Part shown: positions 1-14,780 of the stretch, piece after piece
Layout of the letters: the number at the start of each line of letters is the position of its first letter
Numbering within the stretch: position 1 is the stretch's first letter
DNA from: Patiria pectinifera
Taxonomy: Eukaryota > Echinodermata > Asteroidea > Valvatida > Asterinidae
Assembly: GCA_029964075.1 (NCBI GenBank)
Contig: CM057144.1
Location: 15,709,281 to 15,773,280 of the forward strand
Length of the DNA: 64,000 bases
Reading direction: 5' to 3'
Translations under genes and position numbers: made by a program
The notes under the pieces: model-generated
Database searches by the model: none
Told to the model about the DNA's origin: nothing
What the model saw: only the letters and a program-made list of their open reading frames with translations

Positions 1-239
1 GTTTTGTCAGTTGCATAGTAATGAGTGGTGTTTCAATTGTGTTGACGTGATGTATGTATCTATCTATGCATTTGAGGCGATATTGTATACCCTCTGATCC
101 CTTGCTTAGGCTCACTAATTGAATATGCATTGCTTAATTGTCAGTATCTATTAACAAATGTAAATATTGCTATTGTACGAAGTAGGAAAGAACCAATAAA
201 ATGTGTTGGTTTTCTGCTAAATTGTCAAAAACAAACTCG
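1..239. other. Unique sequence left of the satellite
   Basis: AT-rich sequence with no recognisable gene, repeat or RNA. It does not resemble the satellite monomer, so the left edge of the array appears to lie inside this window at about position 240. Confidence 0.6.
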
Positions 240-3200
240 GTTGAAGTTTTTTTTTCTCTAATTAATGATTCCCTCCCCAACCGCCCCACCCAAATCTTGA
301 CAATTTTGGTTGATTGAATCGTGCTTGATTCTCCTCTTGCCCTCGAAGGACGTTCTATTGTTTGGAGAAAAGTCATTTTTTTTGCCAAACTTTGATAAAA
401 ATATCAGGCTAATTTTTCAATTGTGGCCGAAAAATGAATTTCCATAAAACTTGCAGGGAAGATGCCGAATGGACCCTAGAAGACATTACAATTTGATTTG
501 TGGACAAACGTGCTGCTGAATAGAAAATTTCGGTCAGAATTTTGGGCAAAATTGGTCGAAAATGTGAAAAAAAATTCTCAAAAATATCAATAAATTGTGC
601 CTAAATCTTCACAACTTTAGGTGTATGAATAGTGATTGCTGCTCCTCTTGCCTCTGAAGGACTTTCTGCGTTGTTTGGAGAAAAGTCAATTTTGGGCAAG
701 TTTTTGATGAAAAAAAGTAAGACTAACCCCTTGCATTTTTTTCAGTTTTGGCCAAAAAATGAAATTGCTTGAAACTTGCAGGAAAGATGCCTAATGGATC
801 CTAGAAGACATTCCAATGCAATTTGTGGACAAACGTGCTTCTGAAAAGAAAATTTCGCCCAGAATTTGAGGCAAAATTGGTCGAAAATGTGATTTTTTTT
901 TCCTCAAAAAAATCACTAAATTGAGCCTAAATCTTCACAATTTTAGGTGTTTGAATACTGATTGCTGCTCCTCTTGCCTCTAAAGGACTTTCTGCGTTGT
1001 TTGGAGAAAAGTAAATTTTTGGCAATTTTTTTATAAAAAAAGTAAGGCTAACCCCTTGCATTTTTTTCAGTTTTGGCCAAAAAATTAAATTGCTTGAAAC
1101 TTGCAGGAAAGATGCCTAATGGGCCCTAGAGGACTTTCCAATGCGAATTGTGGACAGACGTGCTTCTGAAAAGAAAATTTTGCCTTGAATTTGGGGCAAA
1201 ATTGGTCGAAAATGTGAATTTTTTTTCTCAAAAATATCAATAAATTGTGCCTAAATCTTCGAAATTTTAGGTGTTTGAATAATGATTGATGCTCCTCTTG
1301 CCTCTAAAGGACTTTCTGCGTTGTTTGGAGAAAAGTCAATTTTTGGCTATTTTTTGATAAAAAAGTAAGGCTAACCCCTTGCATTTTTTTCAGTTTTGGC
1401 CAAAAAATGAAATTGCTTGAAACTTGCAGGAAAGATGCCTAATGGGCCCTAGAAGACTTTCCAATGCGAATTGTGGACAGACGTGCTTCTGAAAAGAAAA
1501 TTTCGCCTTGAATTTGGGGCAAAATTGGTCGAAAATGTGATTATTTTTCCCCTAAGAAATATCAATAAATTGTGCCTTAATCTTCAAAATTATAGGTGTT
1601 TGAATAGTGATTGATGCTCCTCTTGCCTTTAAAGGACTTTCTGCGTTGTTTGGAGAAAAGTCAATTTTTGGCCATTTTTTGATAAAAAAGTAAGGCTAAC
1701 CCCTTGCATTTTTTTCAGTTTTGGCCAAAAAATGAAATTGCTTGAAATTTGCAGGAAAGATGCCTAATGGATCCTAGAAGACATTCCAATGCGATTTGTG
1801 GACAGACGTGCTTCTGAAAAGAAAATTTCGCGTAAAATATGGGGCAAAATTGGTCGAAAATGTGAATTTTTTTTCTCAAAAATATCAATAAATTGTGCCT
1901 AAATCTTCGAAATTTTAGGTGTTTGAATAATGATTGATGCTTCTCTTGCCTCTAAAGGACTTTCTGCGTTGTTTGGAGAAAAGTCAATTTTTGGCAAATT
2001 TTTGATAAAAAAGTAAGGCTAACCCCTTGCATTTTTTTTCAGTTTTGGCAAAAAAATGAAATTGCTTGAAACTTGCAGGAAAGATGCCTAATGGGCTCTA
2101 GAAGACTTTCCAATGCGAATTGTGGACAGACGTGCTTCTGAAAAGAAAATTTCGCCTTGAATTTGGGGCAAAATTGGTCGAAAATGTGATTATTTTTCCC
2201 CTAAGAAATATCAATAAATTGTGCCTTAATCTTCAAAATTTTAGGTGTTTGAATAGTGATTGATGCTCCTCTTGCCTCTAAAGGACTTTCTGCGTTGTTT
2301 GGAGAAAAGTCAATTTTTGGCCATTTTTTGATAAAAAAGTAAGGCTAACCCCTTGCATTTTTTTCAGTTTTGGCCAAAAAATGAAATTGCTTGAAACTTG
2401 CAGGAAAGATGCCTAATGGATCCTAGAAGACATTCCAATGCGATTTGTGGACAGACGTGCTTCTGAAAAGAAAATTTCGCCTAGAATTTGGGGCAAAATT
2501 GGACGAAAATGTGATTTTTTTTCCTCAAAAATATCAATGAATTGTGCCTAAATCTTCAAAATTTTAGGCGTTTGAATAATGATTGATGCTCCTCTTGCCT
2601 CTAAAGGACTTTCTGCGTTGTTTGGAGAAAAGTCAATTTTTGGCCATTTTTTGATAAAAAAGTAAGGCTAACCCCTTGCATTTTTTTCAGTTTTGGCCAA
2701 AAAATGAAATTGCTTGAAACTTGCAGGAAAGATGCCTAATGGGCCCTAGAAGACTTTCCAATGCGAATTGTGGACAGACGTGCTTCTGAAAAGAAAATTT
2801 CGCCTTGAATTTGGGGCAAAGTTGGTCGAAAATGTGATTATTTTTCCCCTAAGAAATATCAATCAATTGTGCCTTAATCTTCAAAATTTTAGGTGTTTGA
2901 ATAGTGATTGATGCTCCTCTTGCCTTTAAAGGACTTTCTGCGTTGTTTGGAGAAAAGTCAATTTTTGGCCATTTTTTGATAAAAAAGTAAGGCTAACCCC
3001 TTGCATTTTTTTCAGTTTTGGCCAAAAAATGAAATTGCTTGAAACTTGCAGGAAAGATGCCTAATGGACCCTAGAAGACATTCCAATGCGATTTGTGGAC
3101 AGACGTGCTTCTGAAAAGAAAATTTCGCGTAAAATATGGGGCAAAATTGGTCGAAAATGTGAATTTTTTTTCTCAAAAATATCAATAAATTGTGCCTAAA

Positions 3201-3968
3201 TCTTCGAAATTTTAGGTGTTTGAATAATGATTGATGCTCCTCTTGCCTCTAAAGGACTTTCTGTGTTGTTTGGAGAAAAGTCAATTTTTGGCCATTTTTT
3301 GATAAAAAAGTAAGGCTAACCCCTTGCATTTTTTTCAGTTTTGGCCAAAAAATGAAATTGCTTGAAACTTGCAGGAAAGATGCCTAATGGGCCCTAGAAG
3401 ACTTTCCAATGCGAATTGTGGACAGACGTGCTTCTGAAAAGAAAATTTCGCCTTGAATTTGGGGCAAAATTGGTCGAACGTGTGATTATTTTTCCCGAAA
3501 GAAATATCAATAAATTGTGCCTTAATCTTCAAAATTATAGGTGTTTGAATAGTGATTGATGCTCCTCTTGCCTTTAAAGGACTTTCTGCGTTGTTTGGAG
3601 AAAAGTCAATTTTTGGCCATTTTTTTGATAAAAAAGTAAGGCTAACCCCTTGCATTTTTTTCAGTTTTGGCCAAAAAATGAAATTGCTTGAAACTTGCAG
3701 GAAAGATGCCTAATGGATCCTAGAAGACATTCCAATGCGATTTGTGGACAGACGTGCTTCTGAAAAGAAAATTTCGCGTAAAATATGGGGCAAAATTGGT
3801 CGAAAATGTGAATTTTTTTTCTCAAAAATATCAATAAATTGTGCCTAAATCTTCGAAATTTTAGGTGTTTGAATAATGATTGATGCTTCTCTTGCCTCTA
3901 AAGGACTTTCTGCGTTGTTTGGAGAAAAGTCAATTTTTGGCAAATTTTTGATAAAAAAGTAAGGCTAA

Positions 3969-4343
3969 GGCCAAAAAAAAAAAGTCTCCGGTTTCTGGTA
4001 TGCGCGCGCGTCGCCGTAGCCATGCGCGTCGGCAAAATGAAAAAGTTTTTTTTTCAATACAAGATGATGTTTCAAAACCGCCAAACTCACTGGTTTGAAT
4101 GAAATTCTGCTGCTGCACAATTTTAACGTGTTTTTAGATGGGGTTATGATCGAGAATAAGATTTATGTGGCCTCTCTGGACTCCCATATATTTGCACTAA
4201 GTTTAGTCGGGCACCATTTGCAGTCATCAGCTGACATTTGAAGCCAAAAAAAAAAAAAACAGGTAAAAAAAAAAAAGCCGCGTCGCCGCACCACTTTTGG
4301 GGCAAGCTCCATACCAGAAACCGGAGACTTTTTTTTTTTGGCC
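3969..4343. mobile_element. Harbinger-like MITE inserted in the satellite (375 bp)
   Basis: This stretch interrupts one monomer between GGCTAA and TAACCCC. Its ends are a perfect 34-bp terminal inverted repeat: GGCC, eleven A, then GTCTCCGGTTTCTGGTATG, with the reverse complement at 4,310-4,343. It is flanked by the trinucleotide TAA at 3,966-3,968 and 4,344-4,346. A TWA target duplication with a GGCC-type terminus is characteristic of PIF/Harbinger elements (family knowledge). The interior is GC-rich near both ends and has no transposase frame, so it is non-autonomous. It is seen once among about 63 monomers, so it inserted after or late in the amplification of the array. Confidence 0.88.
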
Positions 4344-7300
4344 TAACCCCTTGCATTTTTTTTCAGTTTTGGCCAAAAAATGAAATTGCTTGAAACTTGC
4401 AGGAAAGATGCCTAATGGGCCCTAGAAGACTTTCCAATGCGATTTGTGGACAGACGTGCTTCTGAAAAGAAAATTTCGCCCAGAATTTGGGGCAAAATTG
4501 GACGAAAATGTGATTTTTTTTCTCTCACAAATATCAATAAATTGTGCCTTAATCTTCAAAATTTTAGGTGTTTGAATAGTGATTGATGCTCCTCTTGCCT
4601 CTAAAGGACTTTCTGCGTTGTTTGGAGAAAAGTCAATTTTTGGCCATTTTTTGACAACAAAGCATTTTTTTCAGTTGTGGCCAAAAAATGAAATTGCTTG
4701 AAACTTGGCCAAAAAATGAAATTGCTTGAAACTTGCTGGAAAGATGCCAAATGGATCCTAGAAGACATTCCAATGCGATTTGTGGACAAACGTACTTCTA
4801 AAATGAAAATTTCGCCCAGAATTTGGGGCAAAATTGGACGAAAATGTGATTTTTTTTCCCGCTCACAAATATCAATAAATTGTGCCTTAATCTTCAAAAT
4901 TTTAGGTGTTTGAATAGTGATTGATGCTCCTCTTGCCTCTAAAGGACTTTCTGCGTTGTTTGGAGAAAAGTCAATTTTTGGCCATTTTTTGATAAAAAAG
5001 TAAGGCTAACCCCTTGCATTTTTTCAGTTTTGGCCAAAAAATGAAATTGCTTGAAACTTGCAGGAAAGATGCCTAATGGACCCTAGAAGACATTCCAATG
5101 CGATTTGTGGACAGACGTGCTTCTGAAAAGAAAATTTCGCGTAAAATATGGGGCAAACTTGGTCGAAAATGTGAATTTTTTTTCTCAAAAATATCAATAA
5201 ATTGTGCCTAAATCTTCGAAATTTTAGGTGTTTGAATAATGATTGATGCTCCTCTTGCCTCTAAAGGACTTTCTGCGTTGTTTGGAGAAAAGTCAATTTT
5301 TGGCCATTTTTTGATAAAAAAGTAAGGCTAACCCCTTGCATTTTTTTCAGTTTTGGCCAAAAAATGAAATTGCTTGAAACTTGCAGGAAAGATGCCTAAT
5401 GGACCCTAGAAGACATTCCAATGCGATTTGTGGACAGACGTGCTTCTGAAAAGAAAATTTCGCCTAGAATTTGGGGCAAAATTGGACGAAAATGTGATTT
5501 TTTTTCTCTCAAAAATATCAATAAATTGTGCCTTAATCTTCAAAATTTTAGGTGTTTGAATAGTGATTGATGCTCCTCTTGCCTCTAAAGGACTTTCTGC
5601 GTTGTTTGGAAAAAAGTCAATTTTTGGTCATTTTTTGATAAATAGTAAGGCTAACCCCTTGCATTTTTTTCAGTTTTGGCCAAAAAATGAAATTGCTTGA
5701 AACTTGCAGGAAAGGTGCCTAATGGATCCTAGAAGACATTCCAATGCGATTTGTGGACAGACGTGCTTCTGAAAAAAAATTTCGCGTAAAATTTGGGGCA
5801 AAATTGGCCGAAAATGTGATTTTTTTTTCTCAAAAATATCAATGAATTGTGCCTAAATCTTCAACATTTTAGGCGTTTGAATAATGATTGATGCTCCTCT
5901 TGCCTCTAAAGGACTTTCTGCGTTGTTTGGAGAAAAGTCAATTTTTGGCCATTTTTTGATAAAAAAGTAAGGCTAACCCCTTGCATTTTTTTCAGTTTTG
6001 GCCAAAAAATGAAATTGCTTGAAACTTGCAGGAAAGATGCCTAATGGGCCCTAGAAGACTTTCCAATGCGAATTGTGGACAGACGTGCTTCTGAAAAGAA
6101 AATTTCGCCTTGAATTTGGGGCAAAATTGGTCGAAAATGTGATTATTTTTCCCGAAAGAAATATCAATAAATTGTGCCTTAATCTTCAAAATTTTAGGTG
6201 TTTGAATAGTGATTGAAGCTCCTCTTGCCTTTAAAGGACTTTCTGCGTTGTTTGGAGAAAAGTCAATTTTTGGCCATTTTTTGATAAAAAAGTAAGGCTA
6301 ACCCCCTTGCATATTTTTCAGTTTTGGCCAAAAAATGAAATTGCTTGAAACTTGCAGGAAAGATGCCTAATGGATCCTAGAAGACATTCCAATGCGATTT
6401 GTGGACAGACGTGCTTCTGAAAAGAAAATTTCGCGTAAAATTTGGGGCAAAATTGGCCGAAAATGTGATTTTTTTTTCTCAAAAATATCAATGAATTGTG
6501 CCTAAATCTTCAAAATTTTAGGCGTTTGAATAATGATTGATGCTCCTCTTGCCTCTAAAGGACTTTCTGCGTTGTTTGGAGAAAAGTCAATTTTTGGCCA
6601 TTTTTTGATAAAAAAGTAAGGCTAACCCCTTGCATTTTTTTCAGTTTTAGCCAAAAAATGAAATTGCTTGAAACTTGCAGGAAAGATGCCTAATGGACCC
6701 TAGAAGATATTCCAATGCGATTTGTGGACAGACGTGCTTCTGAAAAGAAAATTTCGCCTAGAATTTGGGGCAAAATTGGACGAAAATGTGATTTTTTTTC
6801 TCTCAAAAATATCAATAAATTGTGCCTTAATCTTCAAAATTTTAGGTGTTTGAATAGTGATTGATGCTCCTCTTGCCTCTAAAGGACTTTCTGCGTTGTT
6901 TGGAGAAAAGTCAATTTTTGGCCATTTTTTGATAAAAAAGTAAGACTAACCCCTTGCATTTTTTTCAGTTTTGGCCAAAAAATGAAATTGCTTGAAACTT
7001 GCAGGAAAGGTGCCTAATGGATCCTAGAAGACTTTCCAATGCGATTTGTGGACAGACGTGCTTCTGAAAAAAAATTTCGCGTAAAATTTGGGGCAAAATT
7101 GGCCGAAAATGTGATTTTTTTTTCTCAAAAATATCAATGAATTGTGCCTAAGTCTTCAACATTTTAGGCGTTTGAATAATGATTGATGCTCCTCTTGCCT
7201 CTAAAGGACTTTCTGCGTTGTTTGGACAAAAGTCAATTTTTGGCCATTTTTTGATAAAAAAGTAAGGCTAACCCCTTGCATTTTTTTCAGTTTTGGCCAA

Positions 7301-10300
7301 AAAATGAAATTGCTTGAAACTTGCAGGAAAGATGCCTAATGGGCCCTAGAAGACTTTCCAATGCGAATTGTGGACAGACGTGCTTCTGAAAAGAAAATTT
7401 CGCCTTGAATTTGGGGCAAAATTGGTCGAAAATGTGATTATTTTTCCCGAAAGAAATATCAATAAATTGTGCCTTAATCTTCAAAATTTTAGGTGTTTGA
7501 ATAGTGATTGAAGCTCCTCTTGCCTTTAAAGGACTTTCTGCGTTGTTTGGAGAAAAGTCAATTTTTGGCCATTTTTTGATAAAAAAGTAAGGCTAACCCC
7601 CTTGCATATTTTTCAGTTTTGGCCAAAAAATGAAATTGCTTGAAACTTGCAGGAAAGATGCCTAATGGATCCTAGAAGACATTCCAATGCGATTTGTGGA
7701 CAGACGTGCTTCTGAAAAGAAAATTTCGCGTAAAATTTGGGGCAAAATTGGCCGAAAATGTGATTTTTTTTTCTCAAAAATATCAATGAATTGTGCCTAA
7801 ATCTTCAAAGTTTTAGGCGTTTGAATAATGATTGATGCTCCTCTTGCCTCTAAAGGACTTTCTGCGTTGTTTGGAGAAAAGTCAATTTTTGGCCATTTTT
7901 TGATAAAAAAGTAAGGCTAACCCCTTGCATTTTTTTCAGTTTTGGCCAAAAAATGAAATTGCTTGAAACTTGCAGGAAAGATGCCTAATGGGCCCTAGAA
8001 GACTTTCCAATGCGAATTGTGGACAGACGTGCTTCTGAAAAGAAAATTTCGCCTTGAATTTGGGGCAAAGTTGGACGAAAATGTGATTATTTTTCCCGAA
8101 AGAAATATCAATAAATTGTGCCTTAATCTTCAAAATTTTAGGTGTTTGAATAGTGATTGATGCTCCTCTTGCCTTTAAAGGACTTTCTGCGTTGTTTGGA
8201 GAAAAGTCAATTTTTGGCCATTTTTTGATAAAAAAGTAAGGCTAACCCCTTGCATTTTTTTCAGTTTTGGCCAAAAAATGAAATTGCTTGAAACTTGCAG
8301 GAAAGATGCCTAATGGATCCTAGAAGACATTCCAATGCGATTTGTGGACAGACGTGCTTCTGAAAAGAAAATTTCGCGTAAAATATGGGGCAAAATTGGT
8401 CGAAAATGTGAAATTTTTTTCTCAAAAATATCAATAAATTGTGCCTAAATCTTCGAAATTTTAGGTGTTTGAATAATGATTGATGCTTCTCTTGCCTCTA
8501 AAGGACTTTCTGCGTTGTTTGGAGAAAAGTCAATTTTTGGCAAATTTTTGATAAAAAAGTAAGGCTAACCCCTTGCATTTTTTTCAGTTTTGGCCAAAAA
8601 ATGAAATTGCTTGAAACTTGCAGGAAAGATGCCTAATGGGCCCTAGAAGACTTTCCAATGCGAATTGTGGACAGACGTGCTTCTGAAAAGAAAATTTCGC
8701 CTTGAATTTGGGGCAAAATTGGTCGAAAATGTGATTATTTTTCCCCTAAGAAATATCAATAAATTGTGCCTTAATCTTCAAAATTTTAGGTGTTTGAATA
8801 GTGATTGATTCTCCTCTTGCCTTTAAAGGACTTTCTGCGTTGTTTGGAGAAAAGTCAATTTTTGGCCATTTTTTGATAAAAAAGCATTTTTTTCAGTTTT
8901 GGCCAAAAAATGAAATTGCTTGAAACTTGGCCAAAAAATGAAATTGCTTGAAACTTGCAGGAAAGATGCCTAATGGATCCTAGAAGACATTCCAATGCGA
9001 TTTGTGGACAGACGTGCTTCTGAAAAGAAAATTTCGCCCAGAATGTGGGAAAAAATTGGACGAAAATGTGATTTTTTTTCTCTCACAAATATCAATAAAT
9101 TGTGCCCTAATCTTCAAAATTTTAGGTGTTTGAATAGTGATTGATGCTCCTCTTGCCTCTAAAGGACTTTCTGCGTTGTTTGGAGAAAAGTCAATTTTTG
9201 GCCATTTTTTGATAAAAAAGTAAGGCTAACCCCTTGCATTTTTTTCAGTTTTGGCCAAAAAATGAAATTGCTTGAAACTTGCAGGAAAGATGCCTAATGG
9301 ACCCTAGAAGACATTCCAATGCGATTTGTGGACAGACGTGCTTCTGAAAAGAAAATTTCGCGTAAAATATGGGGCAAACTTGGTCGAAAATGTGAATTTT
9401 TTTTCTCAAAAATATCAATAAATTGTGCCTAAATCTTCGAAATTTTAGGTGTTTGAATAATGATTGATGCTCCTCTTGCCTCTAAAGGACTTTCTGCGTT
9501 GTTTGGAGAAAAGTCAATTTTTGGTCATTTTTTGATAAAAAAGTAAGGCTAACCCCTTGCATTTTTTTTCAGTTTTAGCCAAAAAATGAAATTGCTTGAA
9601 ACTTGCAGGAAAGATGCCTAATGGACCCTAGAAGATATTCCAATGCGATTTGTGGACAGACGTGCTTCTGAAAAGAAAATTTCGCCTAGAATTTGGGGCA
9701 AAATTGGACGAAAATGTGATTTTTTTTCTCTCAAAAATATCAATAAATTGTGCCTTAATCTTCAAAATTTTAGGTGTTTGAATAGTGATTGATGCTCCTC
9801 TTGCCTCTAAAGGACTTTCTGCGTTGTTTGGAGAAAAGTCAATTTTTGGCCATTTTTTGATAAAAAAGTAAGACTAACCCCTTGCATTTTTTTCAGTTTT
9901 GGCCAAAAAATGAAATTGCTTGAAACTTGCAGGAAAGGTGCCTAATGGATCCTAGAAGACATTCCAATGCGATTTGTGGACAGACGTGCTTCTGAAAAAA
10001 AATTTCGCGTAAAATTTGGGGCAAAATTGGCCGAAAATGTGATTTTTTTTTTCTCAAAAATATCAATGAATTGTGCCTAAATCTTCAACATTTTAGGCGT
10101 TTGAATAATGATTGATGCTCCTCTTGCCTCTAAAGGACTTTCTGCGTTGTTTGGACAAAAGTCAATTTTTGGCCATTTTTTGATAAAAAAGTAAGGCTAA
10201 CCCCTTGCATTTTTTTCAGTTTTGGCCAAAAAATGAAATTGCTTGAAACTTGCAGGAAAGATGCCTAATGGGCCCTAGAAGACTTTCCAATGCGAATTGT

Positions 10301-13300
10301 GGACAGACGTGCTTCTGAAAAGAAAATTTCGCCTTGAATTTGGGGCAAAATTGGTCGAAAATGTGATTATTTTTCCCGAAAGAAATATCAATAAATTGTG
10401 CCTTAATCTTCAAAATTTTAGGTGTTTGAATAGTGATTGATGCTCCTCTTGCCTCTAAAGGACTTTCTGCGTTGTTTGGAGAAAAGTCAATTTTTGGCCA
10501 TTTTTTGATAAAAAAGTAAGGCTAACCCCTTGCATTTTTTTCAGTTTTGGCCAAAAAATGAAATTGCTTGAAACTTGCAGGAAAGATGCCTAATGGATCC
10601 TAGAAGACATTCCAATGCGATTTTTCGACAGACGTGCTTCTGAAAAGAAAATTTCGCGTAAAATTTGGGGCAAAATTGGCCGAAAATGTGATTTTTTTTT
10701 CTCAAAAATATCAATGAATTGTGCCTAAATCTTCGAAATTTTAGGTGTTTGAATAATGATTGATGCTCCTCTTGCCTCTAAAGGACTTTCTGCGTTGTTT
10801 GGAGAAAAGTCAATTTTTGGCCATTTTTTGATAAAAAAGTAAGGCTAACCCCTTGCATTTTTTTCAGTTTTGGCCAAAAAATGAAATTGCTTGAAACTTG
10901 CAGGAAAGATGCCTAATGGGCCCTAGAAGACTTTCCAATGCGAATTGTGGACAGACGTGCTTCTGAAAAGAAAATTTCGCCTTGAATTTGGGGCAAAATT
11001 GGTCGAAAATGTGATTATTTTTTTCTCAAAAATATCAATAAATTGTGCCTTAATCTTCAAAATTTTAGGTGTTTGAATAGTGATTGATGCTCCTCTTGCC
11101 TTTAAAGGACTTTCTGCGTTGTTTGGAGAAAAGTCAATTTTTGGCCATTTTTTGATAAAAAAGTAAGACTAACCCCTTGCATTTTTTTCAGTTTTGGCCA
11201 AAAAATGAAATTGCTTGAAACTTGCAGGAAAGGTGCCTAATGGATCCTAGAAGACATTCCAATGCGATTTGTGGACAGACGTGCTTCTGAAAAAAAATTT
11301 CGCGTAAAATTTGGGGCAAAATTGGCCGAAAATGTGATTTTTTTTTCTCAAAAATATCAATGAATTGTGCCTAAGTCTTCAACATTTTAGGCGTTTGAAT
11401 AATGATTGATGCTCCTCTTGCCTCTAAAGGACTTTCTGCGTTGTTTGGAAAAAAGTCAATTTTTGGCCATTTTTTGATAAAAAAGTAAGGCTAACCCCTT
11501 GCATTTTTTTCAGTTTTGGCCAAAAAATGAAATTGCTTGAAACTTGCTGGAAAGATGCCAAATGGATCCTAGAAGACATTCCAATGCGATTTGTGGACAG
11601 ACGTGCTTCTGAAAAGAAAATTTCGCGTAAAATTTGGGGCAAAATTGGCCGAAAATGTGATTTTTTTTTCTCAAAAATATCAATGAATTGTGCCTAAATC
11701 TTCAAAGTTTTAGGCGTTTGAATAATGATTGATGCTCCTCTTGCCTCTAAAGGACTTTCTGCGTTGTTTGGAGAAAAGTCAATTTTTGGCCAAATTTGGC
11801 TCAAAATGTAAGGCTAACCCCTTGTTTTTTTTCAATTTTGGCCAAAAAATGAAATTGCTTGAAACTTGCAGGAAAGATGCCTAATGGGCCCTAGAAGACT
11901 TTCCAATGCGAATTGTGGACAGACGTGCTTCTGAAAAGAAAATTTCGCCTTGAATTTGGGGCAAAGTTGGACGAAAATGTGATTATTTTTCCCGAAAGAA
12001 ATATCAATAAATTGTGCCTTAATCTTCAAAATTTTAGGTGTTTGAATAGTGATTGATGCTCCTCTTGCCTTTAAAGGACTTTCTGCGTTGTTTGGAGAAA
12101 AGTCAATTTTTGGCCATTTTTTGATAAAAAAGTAAGGCTAACCCCTTGCATTTTTTTCAGTTTTGGCCAAAAAATGAAATTGCTTGAAACTTGCAGGAAA
12201 GATGCCTAATGGATCCTAGAAGACATTCCAATGCGATTTGTGGACAGACGTGCTTCTGAAAAGAAAATTTCGCGTAAAATATGGGGCAAAATTGGTCGAA
12301 AATGTGAATTTTTTTTCTCAAAAATATCAATAAATTGTGCCTAAATCTTCGAAATTTTAGGTGTTTGAATAATGATTGATGCTTCTCTTGCCTCTAAAGG
12401 ACTTTCTGCGTTGTTTGGAGAAAAGTAAATTTTTGGCAAATTTTTGATAAAAAAGTAAGGCTAACCCCTTGCATTTTTTTCAGTTTTGGCCAAAAAATGA
12501 AATTGCTTGAAACTTGCAGGAAAGATGCCTAATGGGCCCTAGAAGACTTTCCAATGCGAATTGTGGACAGACGTGCTTCTGAAAAGAAAATTTCGCCTTG
12601 AATTTGGGGCAAAATTGGTCGAAAATGTGATTATTTTTCCCGAAAGAAATATCAATAAATTGTGCCTTAATCTTCAAAATTTTAGGTGTTTGAATAGTGA
12701 TTGATGCTCCTCTTGCCTTTAAAGGACTTTCTGCGTTGTTTGGAGAAAAGTCAATTTTTGGCCATTTTTTGATAAAAAAGTAAGGCTAACCCCTTGCATT
12801 TTTTTCAGTTTTGGCCAAAAAATGAAATTGCTTGAAACTTGCAGGAAAGATGCCTAATGGGCCCTAGAAGACTTTCCAATGCGAATTGTGGACAGACGTG
12901 CTTCTGAAAAGAAAATTTCGCCTTGAATTTGGGGCAAAGTTGGTCGAAAATGTGATTATTTTTCCCGAAAGAAATATCAATAAATTGTGCCTTAATCTTC
13001 AAAATTTTAGGTGTTTGAATAGTGATTGATGCTCCTCTTGCCTTTAAAGGACTTTCTGCGTTGTTTGGAGAAAAGTCAATTTTTGGCCATTTTTTGATAA
13101 AAAAGTAAGGCTAACCCCTTGCATTTTTTTCAGTTTTGGCCAAAAAATGAAATTGCTTGAAACTTGCAGGAAAGATGCCTAATGGACCCTAGAAGACATT
13201 CCAATGCGATTTGTGGACAGACGTGCTTCTGAAAAGAAAATTTCGCGTAAAATATGGGGCAAAATTGGTCGAAAATGTGAATATTTTTTCTCAAAAATAT

Positions 13301-14780
13301 CAATAAATTGTGCCTAAATCTTCGAAATTTTAGGTGTTTGAATAATGATTGATGCTCCTCTTGCCTCTAAAGGACTTTCTGCGTTGTTTGGAGAAAAGTC
13401 AATTTTTGGCCATTTTTTGATAAAAAAAAGTAAGGCTAACCCCTTGCATTTTTTGAGTTTTGGCCAAAAAATGAAATTGCTTGAAACTTGCAGGAAAGAT
13501 GCCTAATGGGCCCTAGAAGACTTTCCAATGCGAATTGTGGACAGACGTGCTTCTGAAAAGAAAATTTCGCCTTGAATTTGGGGCAAAATTGGTCGAAAAT
13601 GTGATTATTTTTCCCCTAAGAAATATCAATAAATTGTGCCTTAATCTTCAAAATGTTAGGTGTTTGAATAGTGATTGATGCTCCTCTTGCCTTTAAAGGA
13701 CTTTCTGCGTTGTTTGGAGAAAAGTCAATTTTTGGCCATTTTTTGATAAAAAAGTAAGGCTAACCCCTTGCATTTTTTGAGTTTTGGCCAAAAAATGAAA
13801 TTGCTTGAAGCTTGCAGGAAAGATGCCTAATGGACCCTAGAAGACATTCCAATGCGATTTGTGGACAGACGTGCTTCTGAAAAGAAAATTTCGCCCAGAA
13901 TTTGGGGCAAAATTGGACGAAAATGTGATTTTTTTTCTCAAAAATATCAATGAATTGTGCCTAAATCTTCGAAATTTTAGGCGTTTGAATAATGATTGAT
14001 GCTCCTCTTGCCTCTAAAGGACTTTCTGCGTTGTTTGGAGAAAAGTCAATTTTTGGCCATTTTTTGATAAAAAAGTAAGGCTAACCCCTTGCATTTTTTT
14101 CAGTTTTGGCCAAAAAATGAAATTGCTTGAAACTTGCAGGAAAGATGCCTAATGGGCCCTAGAAGACTTTCCAATGCGAATTGTGGACAGACGTGCTTCT
14201 GAAAAGAAAATTTCGCCTTGAATTTGGGGCAAAATTGGTCGAAAATGTGATTATTTTTCCCCTAAGAAATATCAATAAATTGTGCCTTAATCTTCAAAAT
14301 GTTAGGTGTTTGAATAGTGATTGATGCTCCTCTTGCCTTTAAAGGACTTTCTGCGTTGTTTGGAGAAAAGTCAATTTTTGGCCATTTTTTGATAAAAAAG
14401 TAAGGCTAACTTGGCCAAAAAATGAAATTGCTTGAAACTTGAAGGAAAGATGCCTAATGGACCCTAGAAGACATTCCAATGCGATTTGTGGACAGACGTG
14501 CTTCTGAAAAGAAAATTTCGCGTAAAATATGGGGCAAAATTGGTCGAAAATGTGAATTTTTTTTTTTCAAAAATATCAATAAATTGTGCCTAAATCTTCG
14601 AAATTTTAGGTGTTTTTATAATGATTGATGCTCCTCTTGCCTCTAAAGGACTTTCTGCGTTGTTTGGAGAAAAGTCAATTTTTGGCCATTTTTTGATAAA
14701 AAAGTAAGGCTAACCCCTTGCATTTTTTTCAGTTTTGGCCAAAAAATGAAATTGCTTGAAACTTGCAGGAAAGATGCCTA

